Source: Streptomyces jumonjinensis (GTDB lineage Bacteria; Actinomycetota; Actinomycetes; Streptomycetales; Streptomycetaceae). From it: a stretch of 64,000 bases of DNA. Each line of letters opens with the position of its first letter. The first letter of the stretch is position 1. This document shows positions 55,623 through 64,000 of the stretch, piece by piece. Both the position numbers and the translations under genes were made by a program. The notes beneath the pieces are model-generated. The model was given only the letters and a program-made list of their open reading frames with translations, made no database searches and was not told the DNA's origin. The DNA lies in NCBI RefSeq assembly GCF_009600885.1, contig NZ_VCLA01000023.1, forward strand, positions 1 through 64,000. Reading direction: 5' to 3'.

Positions 55623-56975
55623 TCAGTTGACTCGACGATTTCCGGGCGGGACTTCGCTCCGGTGCATTCCGACGACGACAGAGCCCGGACCCCCGGGGGA
55701 CAGACTCTTGCGTATCAGGTCGATGATGTAGTCCCAGCCGGTGTCGCGTGTGCCGATCCACCCGTCCCTGAGCAAGGTGGTAAAGGTGGTGTTGTTCAGA
55801 TACCGGGGAACCGAGTCCTCGACGATACGTGTCCCGCCGGACGGTCCACCGGCTTCGGGGCGTTGGAGCAGCTCCCAGAAATGCTGCCGTGTGAGGTACA
55901 TGCCGGGTATGAGGGTGGCTGAGTTCATCATGAAGGGAACGGTTCGGCACAGCTTGACCATGCTTGGCGTGGTGACCAGGCGCGGGTCTCCCAGCGCCAC
56001 GGAGCCCTGGTGGTTCGCCCGAGCCCACTCGTCCGTGGCCCTGCACTCTTCGTCCACTGCCTCCATCCTCTTCAGTTCCCGCTCACCGGTGCCGTCGTGC
56101 CAGTAGACCCAGCTGCGTCCGCTCTGCCGCATGCGCTTGTACTGGACCGTCGCCACACTGCGCGCGTGCTCGTTCACGTAGATCATGTCGACGCCCATGA
56201 CGGTCTCGGCATGCGTCCGGTTGGCGTTGTACACGAACAACCGGTGGGGGGATTCGGAGCTGCGGCGGTAGATCCGCCAGCCGACCTGCACGGCGTCCTC
56301 GCCCTCCATGCCGGGGAAGCGCATGTAGTCATGGACGATCTGCTGGTCTTCGATCTGACGGAGGGTGGGAAGCCCTTCGAGGAAGGGCACGGATCGTGAA
56401 TGGGGATCGTTCTCACCCAGCGGTGGCTGCCACGCTTCGAGCGGGTCGCGATCTGCGCCGAATGTCTCAAGGAGGGTGCCTACGGCATCCTTTTCGAGGC
56501 TCAGTCGTTCTCCCACCTCCCCGGTCGGAGGATTGGCTCCCAGGCTGCTCTCCAGGCCGGCCAGTGTCTCGTTCAGTTCCGGCCGCAGGTGCCGGACGGC
56601 ATCGAGCAAATTCTCGCCGGCTGCAGGAGACATGCGGCCGTCGTCGCGGAGATAGCGCCGGCTGGCACCCATGACGCCCTGGAGATCAATGAGTGGCAGT
56701 GGCAACTGGAGTGCGGTGAAGTCGCGTGTGATAAGGGCCCGCTCGTATGTACCTGACCGTCTGCCAGGGAAGACGCTTCCCACCCCGATGATCCTGCGTT
56801 GCTCGTGCCGGGCATGACGGTCCGTGAAGAAGGCGAGACACCATACGCGCGGCTTTCTCCATTCTTTGTGGGGGTATGCGAATGTTCGCTCACCGCGGTG
56901 CAGCCACGCTGGAGGTCTTTCGGGGAGCCGTTCCATCATCAGCGCAGTGCTGTGCACCAGAGCGACGGCGACCAT
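55623..56975 (-). CDS. Putative Mrr-like PD-(D/E)XK nuclease
   Basis: A 450-residue protein. ATG 56975 is chosen because AGGAGG lies 8 bases upstream; the frame is open to 57065. No family is recognised over the full length. Near residues 261-282 the sequence GVDMIYVNEHARSVATVQYKRM has the spacing of a restriction-endonuclease-like core of the Mrr kind (G-x-D, then Q-x-K): Asp263, Gln278, Lys280. The N-terminal 200 residues are helical and uncharacterised; the C-terminal part is rich in aromatic and basic residues. It lies alone between junction DNA and a decayed kinase gene. Nuclease function is an inference from this motif. Confidence 0.7.
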   Translation of the reverse strand: MVAVALVHSTALMMERLPERPPAWLHRGERTFAYPHKEWRKPRVWCLAFFTDRHARHEQRRIIGVGSVFPGRRSGTYERALITRDFTALQLPLPLIDLQGVMGASRRYLRDDGRMSPAAGENLLDAVRHLRPELNETLAGLESSLGANPPTGEVGERLSLEKDAVGTLLETFGADRDPLEAWQPPLGENDPHSRSVPFLEGLPTLRQIEDQQIVHDYMRFPGMEGEDAVQVGWRIYRRSSESPHRLFVYNANRTHAETVMGVDMIYVNEHARSVATVQYKRMRQSGRSWVYWHDGTGERELKRMEAVDEECRATDEWARANHQGSVALGDPRLVTTPSMVKLCRTVPFMMNSATLIPGMYLTRQHFWELLQRPEAGGPSGGTRIVEDSVPRYLNNTTFTTLLRDGWIGTRDTGWDYIIDLIRKSLSPGGPGSVVVGMHRSEVPPGNRRVN

Positions 56976-57189
56976 CTGTGTAACCTCCTGGATCTTGCGG
57001 GACTGCAGGATCATATTGCTGGGTGGGTCCCCGCCTCCAGGGCCGAGTAGCTTGCGATCAGCCATGTGAGTGGCAGTAGTTCAACGGCGTTCCTCGTCGA
57101 GCCTGCTCAGCAATCGGGACTGATGTTGGGGCAGCGCAGGCCCTTCAGGAACTATGCCCATCCTTCTGACCGCCTTATCAGGAGGGTGC

Positions 57190-57620
57190 GTGCCCGCTAC
57201 CGGCCAGTGCGCCGTGCTCGGTGATCGGTACGCACTGGAGTGTCCGCTCGTACGCAGCAGCATGGGACGGGTCTGGCAGGGAAGCGGCCTGCGCCGGGGG
57301 TACGGTCGCCTTCAAGACGGTCACCGCAGAGCTCCTCGCCGAGTCGGAGGATCGCGACCGAGCGCAGCGCTACTTCATACGGGAAGCGAAGGTCGCGGCG
57401 GCGCTCGACACCGCCTCCGTTCACGGCGCGGTCGCCGCAGGTGACACCTACTGGCTCATGATGAGGCTCGTCGAGGGTACGGTGCCCGGTGCTTGGGCTA
57501 CACGCCCACGCTGTGGCACTTGTGTTTGCCCGAGTGGTTCCGTTGTTCATCGACCGCACAGCTGGCGACCGCCCATACCGTAGCTGTGGCGGGCGCACTG
57601 CACGGCAGTGGCCTCGGCTG
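57190..57620 (+). pseudogene. Decayed serine/threonine protein kinase gene
   Basis: Kinase pieces lie in successive frames. From GTG 57190: LGDRYALECPLVRSSMGRVWQG (glycine-loop region). From about 57299, in another frame: TVAFKTVTAELL with the ATP-binding Lys, then REAKVAAALDTASVHGAVAAGDTYWLMMRLVEG. Near 57545-57615 a further piece reads LATAHTVAVAGALHG, like the helix before HRD. No HRD or DFG is seen. At least two frameshifts and a 3' truncation make it non-functional. Confidence 0.75.
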
Positions 57621-57706
57621 AGGACGCGACTGGGTGCCGCCCGCGGCGGTCTCCGGATGAGATGATCGCGGATAGGCCATGGTGCGTGACAGGGGGAGGT
57701 GGAGCG

Positions 57707-58762
57707 GTGGCCACGGACGCCGTCCTGCGAGGGTATTTGCTGGAGGAGTCGCTGGCCTGGCTGCTGCGCTACAGCGGGTACCGGCTACTGGTTCACGAGG
57801 ATCAGGATCCGGGCGAGCTGGTTGATCAGGAGGGGGCTTTGCGGGTACGGGGTCGGGGTGCCCTGCACCAAGTGGATGTACTTGGTGAGTTCGCCTTCAC
57901 GCCCGCATTCTCGATACCGGTGCGGATGTTTCTGGAGGCCAAGTTCTACCAGAAACCCTGTGGCCTGGAGATCGTCCGCAACGCCCATGGTGTGGTCCAT
58001 GACGTCAACGAGAATTTCATGACGCATGCGGGCAGACGTCCCCGGCAGCGCTATCACTACTCGTACGCGTTGTTCTCCGCGGGCGGCTTCACGGCGGATG
58101 CGCAGCGATATGCATTGGCTCACCAGATATCCTTGGTGGATCTATCCGGCGCCTCATTCACCTGGTTGCTCGGCGCCATCGGCAGCACCGCGTGGAGCCT
58201 CTTCCAGGCACAGGAGAAGTACCTGCCCAAGCCCTCAGGGTTCCCCGTGACGTGGATGCGACGCCAGCTGCGGGCAGCGTTGGAGACATCCCCCGTGCAC
58301 CTCCTGCCCTCGACCGAGATCGCTGAGGGGAAGTTCAAGGATGCCGCTCGGGTCGCGCTCGCCCAGCTCGTCGTAGCCCTTCGTCGGCGCAGTGAGACAG
58401 AACTGCTGCTTGGATTCCCCTCCGCGCCGTTCATCCTTCCGCTGGCTGCAGATGACCACCGTCGGTTCCTTGAGTACGCGGATGCCAGACCGGACCATGC
58501 GGTGCGCATCAAGAGGCGCGGCAGCGGGACGGTGGCGGAGTGGACGCTGGCACCAGTGGAGGCGCCCGGCTCCTACGAGTTGGCTTTCAAACTCCCGGAG
58601 CACATCGAGCAGTGGATCAGCGACATCGACGGGAAAGAGCGCCTGCGCACCACGGAGATCAAGGAGCAGTTCCTGTCCGCGATCACCATCTACCGGATGA
58701 ACGGCGACGGCCTGCGTACCTACCAGCTGCGCTACGAGGCGAGCTCCCTGTCGCGCTTCTGA
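57707..58762 (+). CDS. Putative PD-(D/E)XK nuclease-like protein
   Basis: A 351-residue protein from GTG 57707, preceded by GGGGGAGG. The N-terminal part fits a restriction-endonuclease fold: helix with Glu13/Glu14 (YLLEESLAWLLRYSGY), then HQVDVLGEF (Asp57) and FLEAKF (Glu77-x-Lys79). The middle has LVDLSGASFTWLL and a hydrophobic stretch; the C-terminus is mixed alpha/beta. No named family recognised. Its 3' end overlaps the convergent UvrD-like gene by 31 bases. The D...ExK pattern supports nuclease activity; a role with the neighbouring helicases is only inferred. Confidence 0.75.
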   Translation: MATDAVLRGYLLEESLAWLLRYSGYRLLVHEDQDPGELVDQEGALRVRGRGALHQVDVLGEFAFTPAFSIPVRMFLEAKFYQKPCGLEIVRNAHGVVHDVNENFMTHAGRRPRQRYHYSYALFSAGGFTADAQRYALAHQISLVDLSGASFTWLLGAIGSTAWSLFQAQEKYLPKPSGFPVTWMRRQLRAALETSPVHLLPSTEIAEGKFKDAARVALAQLVVALRRRSETELLLGFPSAPFILPLAADDHRRFLEYADARPDHAVRIKRRGSGTVAEWTLAPVEAPGSYELAFKLPEHIEQWISDIDGKERLRTTEIKEQFLSAITIYRMNGDGLRTYQLRYEASSLSRF

Positions 58763-61119
58763 ATCCGGTGCGAAGTGCCGGGCTCTGGTGACGATGCCTT
58801 GGCCATTGCCTGGACCGGCAGGTACGGGCTGGGCTTGCCGTGCCAGCTGATGCTCAGCGCGTCCCGGGCACGGGTGGTGGCGACGAAGAGCAGAGAGCGG
58901 GCCTTGCGCTGCTCGCGCTCGTAGCGCGGCGGATCCTCGTTACGGTAGCGCTCGATTCTGCTGGTCTGGGGAATGATGCCGTCACTGGCGCCGACGATGG
59001 CGAGGCGCTGGTACTCGAGCCCCTTGAACCGGTGCATGGTGCCGACGTGGACTTCGCCATCGCCTTTGGGGCCGTCCTTGGTGAGCTCGGCGCAGGTGAT
59101 GCCAGCCTCGGTGACCAGGTAGTACATGGCCTGGCTGACCATATCGCGGTCGGCGACGCATACAGCGATGCGACCACTAGGGTCGCTGGGGGCACCGTTC
59201 TCGTTCGTGGACAGTTCATCGCGCCAGGTGGTCAGGGTGGCCGCGAGGCCGACGAGTTCGTCGTCCCAGGTGCGATACGGGATGAAGGTGGGGGCGGGGC
59301 CGTGGAGGACGGAACGGTAGCCGGCGAGGCTGTCGGTTCCGTCGTCGAGGTCGTCGTAGGTGGTCTTCCTGTCGTCGACGACGCGCATGGCCTGGACGAG
59401 GATCTCTTTGGTGGTGCGATAGCTCAAGGTCAGGCGGGAGGAGCGACCGCGGATATTGATGCCGAGCGCGCCCAGGGTGACCTGGTGGTCATAGATGCGC
59501 TGGTGGGTGTCACCTGCGATGAACATGTCGTTGGCGAGGTCGGTGTCGGCCATGGCTCGCAGCATTTTCCAGTGCGCGGGACGAAGGTCCTGGGCTTCAT
59601 CGACCACGATGTGTTGGAAGCGGTAGTCCAGGTAGCGCATGCCGGAGCCGTCATCGCGATGGAGGAGGTCCTTGCCGCTGACCTCCTCCTTGTATGCGCG
59701 GCGGGACTTGATCTTCGCGGCGCGTTCAATTTCGAAGCGGGCGGCGTGCTCGGAGGCTTGCCCCCAGGTTTCCAGTCCAAGTTTGTCGAGACGGGCGGTG
59801 AACTGCTCGATGAGCTTCCAAATGTGGTTGCGCTCGGGGCGGGTCAGGGCCCGCCCCCGGCCGGCCCGACGGGCTTGGAAGTAGGCGGATCGGGTGGGGA
59901 TGGACTGGCCGAGGATGACCTGTTCCCACTCCTCCAGCAAGAACTCCGGCTCCCAGCGGCGGTCGTCGAGCTCGGCCAGGAGCTGCCGCATCTCATTCAT
60001 CGCCACGTGGTCATGTACGCGCTGCTTGCCGCGGCCGGGGGCGGTGTTCTCGCCCAGGACACGGGCGGCGAGCTGGTCGATGTGGGCGATCTCGACGCGG
60101 GCGAGGAGTTCGGGTTCGACAAGGGAGGCCAGGCGCAGACGGAGGTCGGTGGTGAGGTTCTTGGTGAAAGTGGTCAGCAGGATCGGCTTGTTGTGGCCCG
60201 GGGGAAGCTGCTGGGCGAGGTGCTTGACCCGGTGGAGCGCGACGATGGTCTTGCCGGTGCCAGGACCACCGGATACGCGAGCGGGGCCGTTGTAGTGGCG
60301 GTGGACGATGCGTTCCTGGGTGCGGTGAAGGAAGACCTTCCAGGCGCGGAAGTCACCTTCGTCGATGACGGTCTGCACGTCGTCGTCGACGGCAGTGACT
60401 GTGGTGCGGGTCGCCGCGGCGGCGAAGTCATCTAGGTCGGGCTGCTGTCCGAGCTCGACCGGTTTGGTGATCTCCTTGCGAACCTCGGCGATGTCCATGC
60501 CTGCCGCGAGGCCGTACAGGATGTCCTTGGACAGCAGCGGTGCGCCCTTGAGGAGTTGGTCGAGCTCGGTGCTCTCGGTCACCGCGAGGGCGAGCTCGAT
60601 GAGCTGATCGGCGACACCGAGGTCGCGGAGCTGGCTGGCGTCGTAGGCGGAGAGCAGCGCGGGGACGGCCTCGGGCTCGGCGACATGCTGGACCGGTGTG
60701 GGGGCGGCCGTAGGCGACGTGGCCTCGTCGGGCTCCGCGCGGGTGAGGGTGATACCGGCGCGGCGCAGAGCACTGTCACCGACGATGGCCAGGTCGACGA
60801 ACTCGATCTCACCGGTGACCCGGTTGACGGCGACCTGGAGCTCTTCATAGACATCTCGGCGATGGCGTACAGCGATGACCAGCCAGTTCTCCGTGCCGTC
60901 AGCGTCGACCCCCGTGGGAGTGAGGAGGGCACGGTAGGACTGGTTGACCCGAGCCGACCAGATACGGGAGTCGCCTTTGAGTTTCTGTTTCTTCAGCCCC
61001 GGCTGGTCGGGGTTGGTCCGGAAGATGTGGCAGAAGTCGTAGAACTGAGCCTTGACCGAGCGGTCGAGCTTGTACAGCTCCTGTTCGGCCTTGCGGTACA
61101 GGCTGAGCCGGGCGGTCAT
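58732..61119 (-). CDS. UvrD-like helicase with N-terminal RelE-like domain
   Basis: A 795-residue protein. Residues 1-95 match the RelE/ParE toxin fold pattern: LYRKAEQELYKLD helix, LKGDSRIWSARVNQSYRALL strands, and the closing HRRDVYEEL (His86 onward), a hallmark of RelE-type proteins. A linker and helical region follow. The SF1 helicase has Walker A GGPGTGKT (284-291), Walker B VVDEAQD (about 506), AGDTHQRIYDH, SYRTTKEI, GTMHRFKGLEY (about 694) and FVATTRARDAL (about 746). The start overlaps the stop of the upstream helicase gene (ATGA). UvrD-type proteins unwind DNA 3'-5'. The domain fusion is seen directly; toxicity is not proven. Confidence 0.88.
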   Translation of the reverse strand: MTARLSLYRKAEQELYKLDRSVKAQFYDFCHIFRTNPDQPGLKKQKLKGDSRIWSARVNQSYRALLTPTGVDADGTENWLVIAVRHRRDVYEELQVAVNRVTGEIEFVDLAIVGDSALRRAGITLTRAEPDEATSPTAAPTPVQHVAEPEAVPALLSAYDASQLRDLGVADQLIELALAVTESTELDQLLKGAPLLSKDILYGLAAGMDIAEVRKEITKPVELGQQPDLDDFAAAATRTTVTAVDDDVQTVIDEGDFRAWKVFLHRTQERIVHRHYNGPARVSGGPGTGKTIVALHRVKHLAQQLPPGHNKPILLTTFTKNLTTDLRLRLASLVEPELLARVEIAHIDQLAARVLGENTAPGRGKQRVHDHVAMNEMRQLLAELDDRRWEPEFLLEEWEQVILGQSIPTRSAYFQARRAGRGRALTRPERNHIWKLIEQFTARLDKLGLETWGQASEHAARFEIERAAKIKSRRAYKEEVSGKDLLHRDDGSGMRYLDYRFQHIVVDEAQDLRPAHWKMLRAMADTDLANDMFIAGDTHQRIYDHQVTLGALGINIRGRSSRLTLSYRTTKEILVQAMRVVDDRKTTYDDLDDGTDSLAGYRSVLHGPAPTFIPYRTWDDELVGLAATLTTWRDELSTNENGAPSDPSGRIAVCVADRDMVSQAMYYLVTEAGITCAELTKDGPKGDGEVHVGTMHRFKGLEYQRLAIVGASDGIIPQTSRIERYRNEDPPRYEREQRKARSLLFVATTRARDALSISWHGKPSPYLPVQAMAKASSPEPGTSHRIQKRDRELAS

Positions 61120-64000
61120 CGGGTGGTGCCTTCCGTGTCGGGGATCTGGTCGAGCAACTCGTCCAGATGGCTGAGCCATTCGCCGGCCGTGCGGACCTGC
61201 CAGCCGTCGTGGGCGTAGGCGGCGTCGCGGCGCTGGGCCTCGGGGTCGTCCTCGCTCTGGTGGTCGGTCATGACGGCGATCTTGAGTTCGGGGGACTGCC
61301 AGGCGAATTCGGCCTGCCAGCGGCTTGCGCCGAGTTCGAAGCCGAAGACAGGTGCCTGCTTGCCTCGGTCGGCGAGAGTTTCGGCGAGGCGTAGGAGATC
61401 GGGGGCTTCTACGGGTTCCTCGCGCAGTATCTCCAGGATGTCCTCATCCCAGATGGCGTCGCGCAGTATCTGGACGAGGGCGGCTTCGGCCGCCGAGTCA
61501 TGGTCCGGATTCGGATCGACCGGTTTGGCTGCTACTGCGGGTGCGGGTGTCTCGGCTTCGGCGGGCACCGGTACGAGGGCGCCGATGAGAGAGTCGAGTT
61601 CGCCGAGCCCGCCACAGACCGCGAGCACTTCGACTTCGAAATCGGCGGCGCGGCTGGCTGCGAGCTGGACGCCGTCGCCTCCGGCCAGTGACAGGAACTG
61701 GGTGAGGTTGCTCCAGTACAGCCAGGACCGCCAGCGCAGTTTGTGCTCGTCGCTCTCCAGGACGGAATCGGTGTCATCCAGGATCGTGAGCGCGCTCCAT
61801 CGTGGGACCTCGGGGTCGGCAGCATCCAGGGTGACGAGGATTGGCAGTCCACTCTCGTCCTGGGTCCGGAACACATGAACGGGCCCGATCCCGGTGGCAT
61901 CCGGTACAACCGGCTTGTCGTGGCGCGCACTGCTGCTGAAGTCGGCAAGTTGACTGCGCAGAGCCGCCACCAGTTCGCTTCGGCGTCCAGTCGCGGCGAC
62001 AGGGGTGGCTCCTGCGCTGCCCAGCAGCCCGGTGACCAGTGCGCGGGAGCGGCGAGCCCAGCGGTCGGTGTCGGGATCACGCAAGTACGCGATCAACGTG
62101 TCGATCGGGTTGGCGAAAATGGCGCTCGCGAAGTGAGCACGCTGCCCGCCGTACTGCTCGTAGGCGGCCTTGGCCTGTTCCTGGGCCGTGCCGCGATACG
62201 GCGGCCAGACGGGTTTGGTTCGGGTGGGGTGCTCCTCGAACAGGTCGATGTCCGCCCAGGTGACCTGAAACACGATCTCCCCTTCGGCCCGCAGCTTGGT
62301 GCGCTGAGCGGCGTCGTGAGCGATCCGGTTGTGTTCGCGGCTGGCATGGAAGTGGAAGCCTTCGAGATAGACCTTGATGCTCTGGGCCGGTCCGTCGACC
62401 CGGGTGAAGGTGAAGTCGGTACGTGTCCCCCGGAGTTGCTGCTGAGCGGTCAGCCGCCAGTGGGTGACGTCGGAACCGGCGGTGAAGCGCAGATGTCCGC
62501 TGGCGTGACCGTCCTCGTCCAGAGCGGCGTCGTCGGTGACCTTCACCCAGTCGCGCAGGGCCGCCAGGAAGCGGGCCTCCAGATCTGATTCGACCTGCGC
62601 GTCCAGACCGACCAGCCCGGTGTGCTCGACCTCGCTCGTATCCCATCCATCCGCACCGTCCGGCGTGAACAGCAGTGACTCCAGCATGGTCAGCGCCGAC
62701 TGGCGCGAGACGATGTCCTGGAAGCGCTCGGGGGTGTAGCGGTGCAGACAGCGGTGGCACGCCCGGCGCTGTTCCTCGGCGCACGGGCATTCCTTCAGCA
62801 TCTCGTACGCCGCCGCGAGGGTCTCGCGGAAGGTGACGTGATCGGTGAGCCGGTCCAGATAGCCGGTGCCGCCGGGCAGGGAGTCGAAGAGCACCAGGAA
62901 CCAGCGGCGCTCTCCGCTCTCGAGGTCCGGCATGGAAGCCACGGTGGTGTCCAGGTGCTGTGGGTCGCCGCCGAAATGAAGGTCCACACCGAGCCGTAGC
63001 GCGGCACGGAAGGAGTGAACCTTGGCGTCCACGTCCGCTGTGGCGGCCGGGATCAGCACCCGCAGTGCCTCGGTCTTCAACGTATGGGCCAGCAGTATCG
63101 GCTCCTGAGTGGTGCCGTCCCGCTTCCCGCGGCGCAGCGGGCACCAGGGGCGGTGGTGCTTGAGCTGGGGACTGCGGGCGGCTGCCGAGTCGAGAGCGTC
63201 GGTGTCGTGGTCGAAGACCGGCTTGCCGTCCGCGCTGGCTGCCCCGCAGGCGGTGCACACATGGAACGGGTTGAGCCGCACCAGATGTCCGGCGAAGTCG
63301 TCGCGGGCCGGGGCGTCGTAACGGACCGGCCCGACGTTGATCCGGCGGATCATGGCAGTGCGGCAGTAGTCGACGCCGAACGTCTGCTTCGTGTGCCGCC
63401 ACGAGCCGGGCTCGATCGCGTCCACCGGAATGTCCACCGCGTCCACAACCGAGTAGTTACGGCGGTCACGGTCGTCCTTGTCGTCACGGATCCGGGCGTC
63501 CTCGCGCTTGTCACGCGAGGTCACAGTGGACGGCTCCACGATCTGGAACAGGCAGGAGCCGTCGTCCGCGATATGGGCGCTTTTGCAGCGTGGGCACGGC
63601 GAGCGGTCCTCGGTCGCGTCCTCGGTGCGCACAAATCCACACCCCGGGCACACCCGCCAGGTGCGCCACTCCTGCCGGCCGCTGGTGGAGATCTCCAGTC
63701 CGGTGATCTCGTGCCGGTAGCCGTTGACGTAGAAAGAGTTGCCCGGGGCCAGCTCCGAGAGTGCGTAGCGGCGAGGCCGGTCGTAGGAGTCGGTGGTAGA
63801 GGTGAACTTCGCCTTCCCTGTCTTCGCGTCGATCCCGTCCTCGCCGTACAGCGTCGCGGACAGCGTGGTGACCGAGTCGATCAACGCATAGTTCGGCAGC
63901 AGCCCCAGGTCGCACAGCGCGTTCTGAGCTGCTGTATCGCCCAGATTGAGCAGGCGTCTGCCCACTCCGCGCCGCTCGGCGTCCAGCTCGGCCTTCTGCC
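61116..64000 (-). CDS. DUF1998-type helicase, C-terminal part (gene runs off window)
   Basis: At least 961 codons are open to the window edge; the apparent start at 63965 is internal, since the frame continues without stop. The visible part matches the C-terminal half of large MrfA/YprA/DruE-type helicases with DUF1998: LGLLPNYALIDSV, zinc-type Cys pairs (CPGCG, CPRC, CTACG), and the Cys cluster CPCAEEQRRACHRC just after FDSLPGGTGYLDRL. Further on, VYLEGFHFHAS and QVTWADIDLF resemble the terminal nuclease-like domain of such proteins, with Glu for the usual Asp in LDG. The helicase motifs themselves would lie beyond the edge. Coupled by ATGA to the UvrD-like gene. Confidence 0.85.
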   Translation of the reverse strand, partial: QKAELDAERRGVGRRLLNLGDTAAQNALCDLGLLPNYALIDSVTTLSATLYGEDGIDAKTGKAKFTSTTDSYDRPRRYALSELAPGNSFYVNGYRHEITGLEISTSGRQEWRTWRVCPGCGFVRTEDATEDRSPCPRCKSAHIADDGSCLFQIVEPSTVTSRDKREDARIRDDKDDRDRRNYSVVDAVDIPVDAIEPGSWRHTKQTFGVDYCRTAMIRRINVGPVRYDAPARDDFAGHLVRLNPFHVCTACGAASADGKPVFDHDTDALDSAAARSPQLKHHRPWCPLRRGKRDGTTQEPILLAHTLKTEALRVLIPAATADVDAKVHSFRAALRLGVDLHFGGDPQHLDTTVASMPDLESGERRWFLVLFDSLPGGTGYLDRLTDHVTFRETLAAAYEMLKECPCAEEQRRACHRCLHRYTPERFQDIVSRQSALTMLESLLFTPDGADGWDTSEVEHTGLVGLDAQVESDLEARFLAALRDWVKVTDDAALDEDGHASGHLRFTAGSDVTHWRLTAQQQLRGTRTDFTFTRVDGPAQSIKVYLEGFHFHASREHNRIAHDAAQRTKLRAEGEIVFQVTWADIDLFEEHPTRTKPVWPPYRGTAQEQAKAAYEQYGGQRAHFASAIFANPIDTLIAYLRDPDTDRWARRSRALVTGLLGSAGATPVAATGRRSELVAALRSQLADFSSSARHDKPVVPDATGIGPVHVFRTQDESGLPILVTLDAADPEVPRWSALTILDDTDSVLESDEHKLRWRSWLYWSNLTQFLSLAGGDGVQLAASRAADFEVEVLAVCGGLGELDSLIGALVPVPAEAETPAPAVAAKPVDPNPDHDSAAEAALVQILRDAIWDEDILEILREEPVEAPDLLRLAETLADRGKQAPVFGFELGASRWQAEFAWQSPELKIAVMTDHQSEDDPEAQRRDAAYAHDGWQVRTAGEWLSHLDELLDQIPDTEGTTR

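Noticed and set aside
61116..64000. Reading the right-edge protein as DISARM DrmB
   Set aside because: It has DUF1998-type cysteines but also a long C-terminal nuclease-like extension and an open frame beyond the window, which fits a large MrfA/DruE-type helicase better. No drmA or drmC is adjacent.

Overview
The window is very GC-rich, with GC-biased third codon positions, many GTG starts, and gene families typical of Streptomyces (DUF397/XRE pairs, a PglWXYZ set, a bacterial terpene synthase, an FBP-domain protein). I take it to be a Streptomyces or near-Streptomyces chromosome segment. No rRNA, tRNA, CRISPR array or recognisable transposase was seen.

Layout. (1) 0.1-3.8 kb: a LysR regulator divergent from cydAB (cytochrome bd oxidase). 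(2) 3.9-8.4 kb: a translationally coupled pair, a small EACC1-like protein and a large caspase-like protease fused to a superfamily 1 helicase; a frameshifted SWIM zinc-finger gene follows. (3) 10.3-31.1 kb: a complete type 2 BREX (phage growth limitation) set in the order pglW, pglX, [XRE/DUF397 cassette plus two small genes], pglY, pglZ, brxD, brxHI. (4) 31.3-32.7 kb: an MHS-type MFS transporter. (5) 32.7-41.2 kb: a four-gene Wadjet anti-plasmid condensin operon (jetABCD, the TIGR02677/02678/02680/02679 families) on the minus strand. (6) 41.3-43.1 kb: a WhiJ-like XRE/DUF397/ATPase triad. (7) 43.1-54.2 kb: mostly metabolic and regulatory genes. These are a GlxA-type regulator, an HD hydrolase with a terpene synthase, a TetR regulator with permease, alcohol and aldehyde dehydrogenases, a hydrolase remnant, an FBP protein behind a possible leader peptide, and a secreted S41 peptidase. 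(8) 54.7-64 kb: accessory DNA that starts beside the severed 3' end of an RNA methyltransferase gene. It carries an Mrr-like nuclease candidate, a decayed protein kinase, a second PD-(D/E)XK-like protein, a UvrD helicase with an N-terminal RelE-like domain, and a DUF1998-type helicase running off the right edge.

How the parts fit. BREX-2 is known to block phage, and Wadjet to cleave small circular plasmids. The caspase-helicase with EACC1 resembles bacterial cell-suicide conflict systems, so 4-41 kb reads as a stacked defence island around one transporter. The right-hand region (55.6-64 kb) is the best candidate for an undescribed system: two helicases coupled by an ATGA overlap, one with a toxin-like domain, beside two nuclease-like genes. 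The link between those genes is inferred from position only.
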